Below the pieces are notes generated by a model. The model ran no database searches. It was given only the letters and a program-made list of their open reading frames with translations, and was not told the DNA's origin. From positions 62,001 through 126,000 of the forward strand of contig UQSX01000001.1 of the NCBI GenBank assembly GCA_900543715.1: DNA of 64,000 nucleotides, read 5' to 3'. The DNA is from an uncultured Blautia sp. GTDB lineage: Bacteria; Bacillota; Clostridia; Lachnospirales; Lachnospiraceae. Below, piece by piece: positions 17,902 to 25,667 of the stretch. Made by a program: the position numbers and the translations under genes. Numbering within the stretch: position 1 is the first letter of the stretch; each line of letters begins with the position of its first letter.

Positions 17902-18758
17902 TCATCGGGTATTTATGCATCCCGCTGCTCCTGTACATTTTTGCAGTATTTGTGCCCCTGGTAACCTCTCTGTTTTACAGCTTTTTTGAATGGAAAGGCG
18001 GCCCTAATAAGACATTTATCGGAATTGAAAATTATATTACCCTGCTGAAGGATACCACGTTCTGGCAGGCCTTCGGACATAATATCTATCTGGTGATTCT
18101 GTGTATCATCGGACAGGTTGGTATTGCTTTTATATTCGTTATGATCATCAGCACCAGATTTGTAAAGCTGAAAGGAATCCACAGAACCTTCGGATTCTTC
18201 CCAAGCACCATCTCTGCAGTAGCGGTAGGTTTTATCTGGACAATGATCTATGATAACCGCAGAGGTATCTTAAACTGGTTCCTGGAAGCCATTGGTCAGG
18301 AAGACAAGACTCAGGTATGGCTGAACAATCCGGATCTGGTCATGACTCTGGTAGCTATTCCTCTGATCTGGCAGTTCATCGGTTATTACATGGTCATCCT
18401 TCTGTCAGCCACATCCACTATTGATAAAGAGATCCTGGAATCTGCAGAACTGGACGGCGCTTCGGCTTTCCAGAGAGCCATCTATGTGGTTATGCCGATG
18501 ATCAAGAGTACGATTGTGGTATGTATCGTTCTGTGTGTATCCGGAAATATGAAAGCCTTTGATAATATCTATGTAATGACCGCCGGCGGACCGGGAACTT
18601 CCTCCATGGTTATGGCCATGTATGGATATTCCGTATTCTTCCAGCAGCAGAACATGGGTTATGGTAGTGCGATTTCCGTAGGTATCTTTGTACTGGGTCT
18701 GCTTGTTATCGGACTGATGCAGCTTTTGCAGAGCGTGGCAACCAGAGAAAAGGAGTGA
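17871..18758 (+). CDS. Sugar ABC transporter permease (MalF/UgpA type)
   Basis: A 295-residue inner-membrane permease with six predicted transmembrane segments; the first is near IIGYLCIPLLLYIFAVFVPLV. The EAA coupling loop, ESAELDGASAFQRAIYVVMPM, contacts the ATPase. It pairs with the next gene to make the channel of a carbohydrate ABC importer (CUT1 class). There is no ATPase gene nearby, which is normal in Firmicutes because a shared MsmX-like ATPase is used. There is also no sugar-binding protein gene, which is not normal and probably reflects the deletion upstream. The ribosome site GGGGG lies in a hairpin arm. Surrounding hydrolases suggest an oligosaccharide with alpha-galactose, alpha-xylose or beta-glucose ends. 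Confidence 0.9.
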   Translation: MLSKKPKAHVIIGYLCIPLLLYIFAVFVPLVTSLFYSFFEWKGGPNKTFIGIENYITLLKDTTFWQAFGHNIYLVILCIIGQVGIAFIFVMIISTRFVKLKGIHRTFGFFPSTISAVAVGFIWTMIYDNRRGILNWFLEAIGQEDKTQVWLNNPDLVMTLVAIPLIWQFIGYYMVILLSATSTIDKEILESAELDGASAFQRAIYVVMPMIKSTIVVCIVLCVSGNMKAFDNIYVMTAGGPGTSSMVMAMYGYSVFFQQQNMGYGSAISVGIFVLGLLVIGLMQLLQSVATREKE

Positions 18759-18766
18759 TATAGGAT

Positions 18767-19633
18767 ATGGATAAGAAAAAATCATATGGTATGACAACCG
18801 GAAAACGGATAGGAAACGGCGTGACATCAGTGATCTTAAATGCAATCATGCTGTTGTTCTCACTGTCCTGTATCTTCCCGTTGGTATGGATGCTGTATTC
18901 CTCCCTGAAAGTTAAACGAGAGTTTAACAAGGATATTATCAGTCTGCCTACCGATCCGACGATCCAGAACTTCATAGATGTACTTACCAACCCTGATTAT
19001 CATATCGGCGATTCTATTCTGAACAGTGTGCGTACAACTGTGATCTCTGTGGCCCTGATCGTATTCTTTGGATTTATCGTAGGATATTTTCTGGCCAGGA
19101 TCCGTTTTAAAGGAAGCAAGATCATCTGGCTTATGCTGCTGATGGGTATGCTGATCCCTATTTACGTAGTATTTAACCGTACAGGTTTATCCAACCAGTG
19201 GTTTACTTTGATCATTCCCTATGTGGCCTTTGGTATGCCTATTGCTGTATTCCTGTGTCAGAGCTTTATCAAGGAAGTCCCTACCGCTCTTGAAGAGGCG
19301 GCGTCTATTGATGGCTGCTCTTTCTCAGGAACCCTGTTTAAAGTAATTATGCCGATCTGTAAGCCTATCATGATCACAGTAGCTATCCTTCAGACTTTCA
19401 GCTGCTGGAACGAATTTTCTTTCGCCCTGGTACTGATCAAGGATACGGCGCTTCAGACAGTGCCACTGGCTATGACTCAGTTTACAGGACAGTTCTCATC
19501 CGACTATCCTAAGATCATGGCAGCTATGCTCATTACCATGGCTCCGATCGTTATTTTATACTTTGCTTTCAGTAAGCAGATCATCAAAGGTATGGTTGCA
19601 GGCGCCGTAAAAGGCAGTCCCAATCATTCATGA
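18767..19633 (+). CDS. Sugar ABC transporter permease (MalG/UgpE type)
   Basis: A 288-residue second permease of the CUT1 importer, eight bases after the first. It has six predicted membrane segments and an EAA loop, EEAASIDGCSFSGTLFKVIMPI, in the second half, as in MalG. It ends with the C-terminal ..KQIIKGMVAGAVKG segment that is well conserved in this family. Function depends on a partner binding protein that is not encoded here, so the transporter is either inactive or served by a binding protein from elsewhere. An 11-bp stem hairpin follows immediately at the stop codon. Confidence 0.92.
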   Translation: MDKKKSYGMTTGKRIGNGVTSVILNAIMLLFSLSCIFPLVWMLYSSLKVKREFNKDIISLPTDPTIQNFIDVLTNPDYHIGDSILNSVRTTVISVALIVFFGFIVGYFLARIRFKGSKIIWLMLLMGMLIPIYVVFNRTGLSNQWFTLIIPYVAFGMPIAVFLCQSFIKEVPTALEEAASIDGCSFSGTLFKVIMPICKPIMITVAILQTFSCWNEFSFALVLIKDTALQTVPLAMTQFTGQFSSDYPKIMAAMLITMAPIVILYFAFSKQIIKGMVAGAVKGSPNHS

Positions 19634-19667
19634 CAATAGACAGTTCGCAGAGCGTGCTGTCTATTGT
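19633..19667 (+). other. Intercistronic hairpin between permease and alpha-galactosidase genes
   Basis: ACAATAGACAG (19633-19643) and CTGTCTATTGT (19657-19667) form a perfect 11-bp stem with a 13-base loop, starting at the last base of the permease stop codon. There is no real T-tract, so it more likely protects the upstream message or partly terminates than ends the operon. Confidence 0.7.
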
Positions 19668-19729
19668 TTACTCTGGGATCATTACCTGAAGAAAAAACAG
19701 ATGCCGACGGCGTTTTATGGAGGACAATT

Positions 19730-21850
19730 GTGAAGAGACAAATTATTATAGAAGAAAACGGAATACATATTGTTTTTGAAATTGAAGAGGATGGTTCCTT
19801 TAAGCTTCTTCATTTCTCAGCCCTGCCTTTTGAGGAAGATAAGATCGTGAAAAGTACAAAAGAGGCGGGATTTAACTTTGTGGAGCTGAATCTGGCGGGA
19901 TTTGACCGCCCTCATGAGCGCCACGGCAATAAATTTATCGTCACGGCTCCCGGATATCGTATGAAATACATATCTCACACAGATACCAGAAATGAAAAAG
20001 GCCGTTTTCTGGAGATCATAACAGAGGATCCGCTGACCAGGGTACAGGTCCATTCTGTATGGCAGTTCTACGACGGCCTTTCCATAGTACGGATGCATCA
20101 TATCGTGGAGAATCAGGGGAAGGAGCCTCAGACGATGGATTATATCTCCACATTTAATTATACGGGAATTGAAAAAGAGGGCCTGAGGCCTCAGGACGAG
20201 AAGCTCCTGGTAAAGATTCCCCACAATGGCTGGCAGAGGGAGCTGAACTGGAAGGACTATTCCCTGAAAGACCTGGGAATGGATCTGGTACAGCCAAAAG
20301 AGATCCAGAGATCTTCCAATCATTTCCATGTGAGCAATACAGGAAACTGGTCGGCAAAGGAATATCTGCCTATGGCTTATCTGGAAAACCTTGAGACAGG
20401 TTCCTCTCTCTACTGGCAGATCGAGCACAATGGCTCCTGGCACTGGGAGATCGGAGACCAGAATGGTCATCTTTACCTGGCTCTTGGAGGACCTAATGAA
20501 CTGTATTCCCACTGGTTTAAAACATTAAAGCCAGGGGAAAGCTTTACTACAGTTCCGGCGGCAGTAGGGGTTTCTGCCAGGGGATTTGATGATTCCATGG
20601 CAGTCCTGACCAGATACCGGAGGCTTATCCGGAGAAAGAACCAGGACAATGAGACCTGCCGGATTATTTTCAATGATTATATGAACTGTCTTTTTGCAGA
20701 TCCTACTACAGAGAAAGAACTGCCTCTTATTGACGAGGCCGCCAGAGCCGGCTGCGAATATTTCTGCATAGACGCAGGCTGGTATGCCAAGGGCTTCTGG
20801 TGGGATGCTGTAGGGGAATGGATAGAGAGCCGTGAGCGCTTTCCAAAGGGGATACGTGAAGTGACGGATTACATAAGGGCCAAAGGCATGATCCCCGGAA
20901 TCTGGCTGGAACTGGAAGTTATGGGGATCAACTGTGAGATGGCAAAGAAGCTGCCGGATGACTGGTTCTTTACCCGTCATGGAAAACGGGTCTATGACAG
21001 AAGCAGGTACCAGCTGGACTACCGAAACCCCAAGGTGCAGGAATATGCCACTTCGGTGATCGACAGGCTGATCCGGGATTACGGAATCGGATATATTAAA
21101 ATGGACTACAATATCGAACCTGGTATTGGAACAGAGTACCAGGCGGAAAATCCGGGAGATGGGCTGCTGGAACATGAAAGAGCCTATTTAAAATGGCTGG
21201 ATGGCATTTTTGAAAAGTACCCGGAGCTGATCATTGAAAACTGCTCCAGCGGCGGTCTGCGCATGGATTATGCTATGCTGTCCAGATACAGCATCCAATC
21301 TACATCAGACGAGGAAGACTACCGGTATTACGCTACCATCGCGGCAAATGCCCCTGCAGGGCTGACCCCGGAGCAGGCTGCAGTATGGTCCTATCCCCTT
21401 CCGAAAGGGGACCGGGAGGAGGTAGTCTTTAACATGGTAAATGCTATGCTCCTCAGAGTGCATCAGAGCGGGCATCTGAATATGCTGTCCCAGGAACGGA
21501 AAGATCTGGTGAAGGAAGGACTGGATTATTACAAAACTATCCGTTATCATATAAAGGAAGCCGTTCCTTTCTGGCCTCTGGGTCTGTCCCAGTTTGAGGA
21601 TGAGTGGGTGTCTCTGGGTCTGCGGGCAGAAAATAAAATTTACCTGGCGGTATGGCGCAGAAGCGGGAATAAGAACCAGATATCTCTTCCGCTGCCTGTT
21701 TCCAAAGAAGAGAAAGAGGGCATTCAGATCCGCTGTGCATATCCTTCTTACAGCACCAGCCAATTCGCCTGGAATTCCAGGACTGATATTTTAACGGTCC
21801 AGTTAGAAAAAGAAAATATGGCAAGGCTCTTTGAAATTACCTTATCATAA
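19730..21850 (+). CDS. Glycoside hydrolase family 36 alpha-galactosidase
   Basis: Predicted cytosolic alpha-galactosidase that removes terminal alpha-galactose from raffinose-type or galactomannan-type oligosaccharides. The 706-residue protein has an N-terminal beta-sandwich, then the GH36 barrel with EYFCIDAGWYAKG, the nucleophile Asp459 in GYIKMDYN, the IENCSSGGLRMD segment, and the acid/base Asp527 in STSDEEDYRYY. I use GTG 19730 because GGAGG (19719-19723) is six bases upstream. A TTG-started longer frame from 19664 begins inside a hairpin and has no ribosome site. Length agrees with clostridial GH36 enzymes of about 700-730 residues. It is part of the rightward operon. Confidence 0.92.
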   Translation: MKRQIIIEENGIHIVFEIEEDGSFKLLHFSALPFEEDKIVKSTKEAGFNFVELNLAGFDRPHERHGNKFIVTAPGYRMKYISHTDTRNEKGRFLEIITEDPLTRVQVHSVWQFYDGLSIVRMHHIVENQGKEPQTMDYISTFNYTGIEKEGLRPQDEKLLVKIPHNGWQRELNWKDYSLKDLGMDLVQPKEIQRSSNHFHVSNTGNWSAKEYLPMAYLENLETGSSLYWQIEHNGSWHWEIGDQNGHLYLALGGPNELYSHWFKTLKPGESFTTVPAAVGVSARGFDDSMAVLTRYRRLIRRKNQDNETCRIIFNDYMNCLFADPTTEKELPLIDEAARAGCEYFCIDAGWYAKGFWWDAVGEWIESRERFPKGIREVTDYIRAKGMIPGIWLELEVMGINCEMAKKLPDDWFFTRHGKRVYDRSRYQLDYRNPKVQEYATSVIDRLIRDYGIGYIKMDYNIEPGIGTEYQAENPGDGLLEHERAYLKWLDGIFEKYPELIIENCSSGGLRMDYAMLSRYSIQSTSDEEDYRYYATIAANAPAGLTPEQAAVWSYPLPKGDREEVVFNMVNAMLLRVHQSGHLNMLSQERKDLVKEGLDYYKTIRYHIKEAVPFWPLGLSQFEDEWVSLGLRAENKIYLAVWRRSGNKNQISLPLPVSKEEKEGIQIRCAYPSYSTSQFAWNSRTDILTVQLEKENMARLFEITLS

Positions 21851-21868
21851 AAACGGAACTGAAACATC

Positions 21869-21912
21869 GGCACAGGTCAGAGGCGCCTGACTGGGGAGAC
21901 CCTGGCCTGTGC
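21869..21912 (+). other. Possible three-way-junction RNA structure in 200-bp gap
   Basis: GCACAGG (21870-21876) can pair with CCTGTGC (21906-21912). Inside lie two smaller arms, GTCAG/CTGAC (21876-21891) and GGG/CCC (about 21894-21902). The rest of the 200-bp gap between the alpha-galactosidase and thuA genes holds a GCCC/GGGC mini-stem and the AGGAGG ribosome site of thuA, with no recognised promoter or known RNA family. Confidence 0.4.
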
Positions 21913-22050
21913 TGCCCTTACAAAGGGCCAGTATCCTCAATACAGAAGAAAGAATGCCTGGGAACAAGTGTGTTTTCTTGTATATTGAGATGCCTGAAAA
22001 CAGGAGAACCGCCAAAGCGCGGAGAATAGAATGAGACAGAAGGAGGAGCT

Positions 22051-22797
22051 ATGATCAGAATCACGGTGTGGAATGAATACAAACATGAAAGAGAGCTGGA
22101 GGAGATAAAAGCAGTTTATCCTCAGGGAATCCATGAGTGTATCCGGGAATTTCTGGAGGAAGAGCCGGAATTTCAGGTAAGGACGGCGTTTTTTTCCATG
22201 GAGGAACACGGTCTGACAGAAGAGGTGCTGGCGAACACAGACGTATTGATATTCTGGAGCCACGCCCTTCAGGAGGAATTTTCAGAGGAGGTTGCCCGGC
22301 GGGTACGGCGTCATGTTTTGGGCGGGATGGGACTGATCGCCCTGCATTCCGCTCACTACAGTAAAGTTATGAAACTCCTGCTGGGAACCTCCATGAGCCT
22401 TAAGTGGCGCCATGGGGACAGGGAACGGCTGTGGTGCACCGCACCTGGCCATCCCATCGCCAGAGGAATAGAGGAAAGCTTTGAAATCCCTCAGGAAGAA
22501 ATGTACGGAGAATATTTTGATATTCCAAAGCCGGATGACGTGATCTTCACCGGGTGGTTTTCAGGAGGAGAAGTATTCCGCAGCGGCTGCACCTTTACCA
22601 GAGGACGGGGAAAAATCTTCTATTTTCAGCCGGGACATGAGGAATATCCTATATACTATATGCCCCAGATACAGAAGATCATAAAGAATGCCGTAAAGTG
22701 GTGCGCCCCCTTAAAGCAGGAGAGAGAAACGCTTGACTGCCGGGAAATAAAAGTGTCTCCGGAAGCCAGAAGACATGGGGAAGGAGAGAAGGGGTGA
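22051..22797 (+). CDS. ThuA-like domain protein
   Basis: A 248-residue protein of the ThuA family (trehalose-utilisation type), a class I glutamine-amidotransferase-like fold. Typical segments are MIRITVWNEYKHE at the N-terminus, DVLIFWSHALQEEFSEEVARRV, GMGLIALHSAHYSK, and GKIFYFQPGHEEYP near the C-terminus. In other bacteria such genes sit with sugar isomerases or oxidoreductases in sugar operons; the exact reaction (proposed keto-disaccharide handling) is not firmly known. The stop overlaps the next start (TGATG). Since its usual partner, the TIM-barrel isomerase, is broken here, the pathway step they shared is probably lost. Confidence 0.85.
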   Translation: MIRITVWNEYKHERELEEIKAVYPQGIHECIREFLEEEPEFQVRTAFFSMEEHGLTEEVLANTDVLIFWSHALQEEFSEEVARRVRRHVLGGMGLIALHSAHYSKVMKLLLGTSMSLKWRHGDRERLWCTAPGHPIARGIEESFEIPQEEMYGEYFDIPKPDDVIFTGWFSGGEVFRSGCTFTRGRGKIFYFQPGHEEYPIYYMPQIQKIIKNAVKWCAPLKQERETLDCREIKVSPEARRHGEGEKG

Positions 22798-23379
22798 TGA
22801 GAGTATCGGTATTTTACGATCATATCAGGGAGGCTTCCCGGCAGAAGGAAAAGCCGGAGGAAGAAATCTTAAGAGAGCTTTATCAGGCAGGGGTCAGAGG
22901 CCTGGAGATATGGCAGCCAGGACAGGCTGCGGCAGGATCCTTGCAGTTCCGGGATTTCTGGACAGGAATGTGGCGGAAGAGTTTCACCGGCTGGCGGATA
23001 CAGGAGATAAAAAGGCTTTATATTCCTATATGAATGAAGTGCAGGGCATACAAAGTATGTGCCAGGGACTGGCCAGGCTGTCAGACTATGGGAAAAAGAA
23101 AGAGGTAAAGGTCACAGTTGAGGATTTTGATGATTACACTTCCCCCCTTTCCAGAACCTACGGCATTTCCTGGTTCCTGGAACAGGTGCCGGATCTGGGC
23201 TTTACCTTTGATATGGGGAATTTTGCCTATATGCAGGAGGACATCTGGGAAGCGTGGGAGAAAAACTGAAAGAAATAGGATATGAAGGCTGGCTGGCAGC
23301 GGAGCACTTTGGAGCTCCCGACCAGGAGGCCTTTATGCTGGGATCCGCAGGATTCCTTATAAAAACTATCAGAGAATAA
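22797..23379 (+). pseudogene. Broken sugar phosphate isomerase/epimerase (TIM barrel)
   Basis: Three collinear fragments of one TIM-barrel isomerase/epimerase lie in different frames. Fragment 1 starts at ATG 22797 (MRVSVFYDHIREASRQ) and is sensible up to GVRGLEI near 22910. Fragment 2 runs in another frame from about 22920 (GCGRILAVPGFLDRN) through FTFDMGNFAYMQEDIWEAWE to about 23262, then hits a stop at 23267-23269. Fragment 3, in a third frame from about 23269, reads LKEIGYEGWLAAEHFGAPD and ends at 23379. Homologues are about 270-290 residues. The region between strands 1 and 4, and the metal-binding region after EAWE, are missing, so at least two internal deletions have occurred. It directly follows thuA. 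Confidence 0.85.
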
Positions 23380-23400
23380 ATCTGACAGAGGAGGTATAAA

Positions 23401-25608
23401 ATGACAGAAGAAAAATTACTGGAACTTTTACAGGATATGTCATTGAAAGAAAAAATCGGACAGATGATGCAGCTGGATGTAAGCTGCTTTAAAAATGAAG
23501 GACCTGTTACTGGAAGTGCCGTAGAACAGGGAATTGCAGAGGAGGATCTGACCCTGGCAGGAAGTATTCTGGGAGCTGTGGAAGCAGAGGAGATCGGGAG
23601 GCTGCAGAAAAGATGCATGGATAGACAGCCTCACCATATTCCGGTGGTATTTATGGCGGACATCATCAACGGATACAAGACCATCTTTCCAATCCCTCTG
23701 GCCCTGGGCTGTACTTTTTCCCCGGAAGCTGCAAAAACTGCAGGGGATGTAATGGCCAGAGAATCTGCAGCAGACGGGCTTCATGTGACATTTGCCCCTA
23801 TGGTAGATCTGGTAAGAGACGCCCGGTGGGGGAGAGTAATGGAGTCTACAGGAGAAGATCCATATCTGAACTCACGGATGGCAGAGGCCATGGTCCAGGG
23901 AATACAGGGAGACGGCGAACATTATGAGGAGCATCTGGGAGCCTGCACCAAACACTTTGCCGCTTATGGCGCGCCTACAGCGGGAAAGGAATACAACAAT
24001 GTGGAACTGTCAGAGAGGACATTAAGGGAGGATTATCTTCCTGCTTACCAGGCGGCTGTAGACGCCGGATCTGCCATGATGATGACATCTTTTAACACAC
24101 TGGACCGGATTCCGGCCACAGGAAACCAGTGGCTGATGAGAAAGGTTCTTCGGGAGGAGATGGGATTTGAAGGCGTACTGGTTTCTGACTATAATGCGAT
24201 CGGTGAACTGATCACCCATGGAGTTGCCGAAGACAGGAAAGAAGCTGCAAGACAGGCTATAGAAGCAGGAACAGATATGGATATGATGGGCGGCTGCTAT
24301 ATGACCGGGCTGGAAGATCTGGTGAAAGAAGGAAAGATCGGGGAAGAGCTGATCGATGAGGCAGTGCTCCGGATCCTGAGACTGAAAAATAAACTGGGAC
24401 TTTTTGAAAATCCTTACCGGGGACTGGAAAAGAATCAGAGGGATGATCAGATCTTCACAAAGGAAAACAGGGAAAAAGCCAGAAAAGCCGCTGCAGACAG
24501 CATGGTCCTTCTGGAGAACCAGGATGGATTCCTGCCTCTTAAAAAAGAAGAAAAGGTGGCATTTATCGGACCTTATGGGGAGGACAAGCATATTCTGGGA
24601 GCCTGGTCTTTCTTTGGAGACATTGATAAAGCTGTAACCTGCCGCCAGGGAATCGAGGAAAAAGGAGCTGCGGCAGTTTTTGAAAAGGGCTGCGGCATAG
24701 CAAATCCGGGACAGACCCTTTATGGATTCCGTTACAACATGACCAATGAGGATACCTGGGAAGAAACAGAAGCCCTTATAGAAAAAGCATCGAGAATCGC
24801 TGCAGACTGCGACAAAGTGGTGCTTCTTTTAGGGGAGGCCCCTATCCAGACAGGAGAAGGCGCCAGCCGGGGAGATATCACCATTCCCGATGTCCAGAAA
24901 AAACTTCTGGATGTGGTGACAAAAGCCAACGAAAATACAGCGGCGGTGATCTTTGCCGGAAGACCTCTGGATCTCCGGGAAGTAAAAGAAAAGACAAAAG
25001 CGATCCTTTACGCCTGGATGCCGGGAACGGAGGGAGGAAGAGCTGTAGCTGATATTCTCTACGGAGATGTGAACCCCCAGGGAAGACTTTCTATGTCCAT
25101 GCCCTGGTGCGTGGGCCAGGTGCCGGTATTCTATGGAGAATTTTCCACAGGGCGTCATGTAGAAGACGGGGAATGGGTGGAAAACCGCTTCCTCTCCAGA
25201 TACAGCGATATCCCCAACCAGCCTCTCTATCCCTTCGGATACGGCCTTAGCTATACAGATTTCTCCTATTCAGAAGTAAAACTGGACAAGGAAGAGATCG
25301 CCATGAATGAGCCTTTGCAGATTTCTGTGACCGTGAAAAACACTGGAAACAGCACAGGCACAGAAACGGTACAGCTTTATGTTACAGATAAAGTAGGCAG
25401 CGCAGCCAGACCTGTGCGGGAGCTGAAGGGATTTTCCAAAGTGACTCTGAAGCCGGGAGAAGAGCAGGAAGTAAGCTTTACCCTGTCTTCAGAAAACCTG
25501 AAGTTCTATACCCGGTCCATGGAGTACCAGGCAGAACCGGGAGAATTTATTGTCTGGGCAGGACCCAATTCCAGAACCCAAAATGGAAAGCAGTTCCGGC
25601 TGCAGTAA
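23401..25608 (+). CDS. bglX: Glycoside hydrolase family 3 beta-glucosidase (BglX type)
   Basis: A 735-residue GH3 enzyme without a signal peptide, so cytosolic, unlike periplasmic BglX of Gram-negatives. The barrel has KHFAAYGAPTAGKEYNN (184-200) and the nucleophile D263 in VSDYNAIGEL. The second domain starts near MVLLENQDGFLPL, and the C-terminal fibronectin-III-like domain follows [15 protein letters not shown]. It would release glucose from the non-reducing end of beta-gluco-oligosaccharides, for example cello- or xylogluco-oligosaccharides. Good ribosome site GAGGAGG before the ATG. It differs clearly from the other GH3 at 8568, which lacks the GKEYNN segment and has a long tail. Confidence 0.93.
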   Translation: MTEEKLLELLQDMSLKEKIGQMMQLDVSCFKNEGPVTGSAVEQGIAEEDLTLAGSILGAVEAEEIGRLQKRCMDRQPHHIPVVFMADIINGYKTIFPIPLALGCTFSPEAAKTAGDVMARESAADGLHVTFAPMVDLVRDARWGRVMESTGEDPYLNSRMAEAMVQGIQGDGEHYEEHLGACTKHFAAYGAPTAGKEYNNVELSERTLREDYLPAYQAAVDAGSAMMMTSFNTLDRIPATGNQWLMRKVLREEMGFEGVLVSDYNAIGELITHGVAEDRKEAARQAIEAGTDMDMMGGCYMTGLEDLVKEGKIGEELIDEAVLRILRLKNKLGLFENPYRGLEKNQRDDQIFTKENREKARKAAADSMVLLENQDGFLPLKKEEKVAFIGPYGEDKHILGAWSFFGDIDKAVTCRQGIEEKGAAAVFEKGCGIANPGQTLYGFRYNMTNEDTWEETEALIEKASRIAADCDKVVLLLGEAPIQTGEGASRGDITIPDVQKKLLDVVTKANENTAAVIFAGRPLDLREVKEKTKAILYAWMPGTEGGRAVADILYGDVNPQGRLSMSMPWCVGQVPVFYGEFSTGRHVEDGEWVENRFLSRYSDIPNQPLYPFGYGLSYTDFSYSEVKLDKEEIAMNEPLQISVTVKNTGNSTGTETVQLYVTDKVGSAARPVRELKGFSKVTLKPGEEQEVSFTLSSENLKFYTRSMEYQAEPGEFIVWAGPNSRTQNGKQFRLQ

Positions 25609-25667
25609 TGCTTCGGGATCAGATTTTATATTCTTTGAGAAAAACAGCAACATAAGGAGATGAAGAT

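Noticed and set aside
19664..19729. TTG-started N-terminal extension of the alpha-galactosidase
   Set aside because: The start lies in the hairpin after the permease gene and lacks a ribosome site; GTG 19730 has GGAGG at the right distance.
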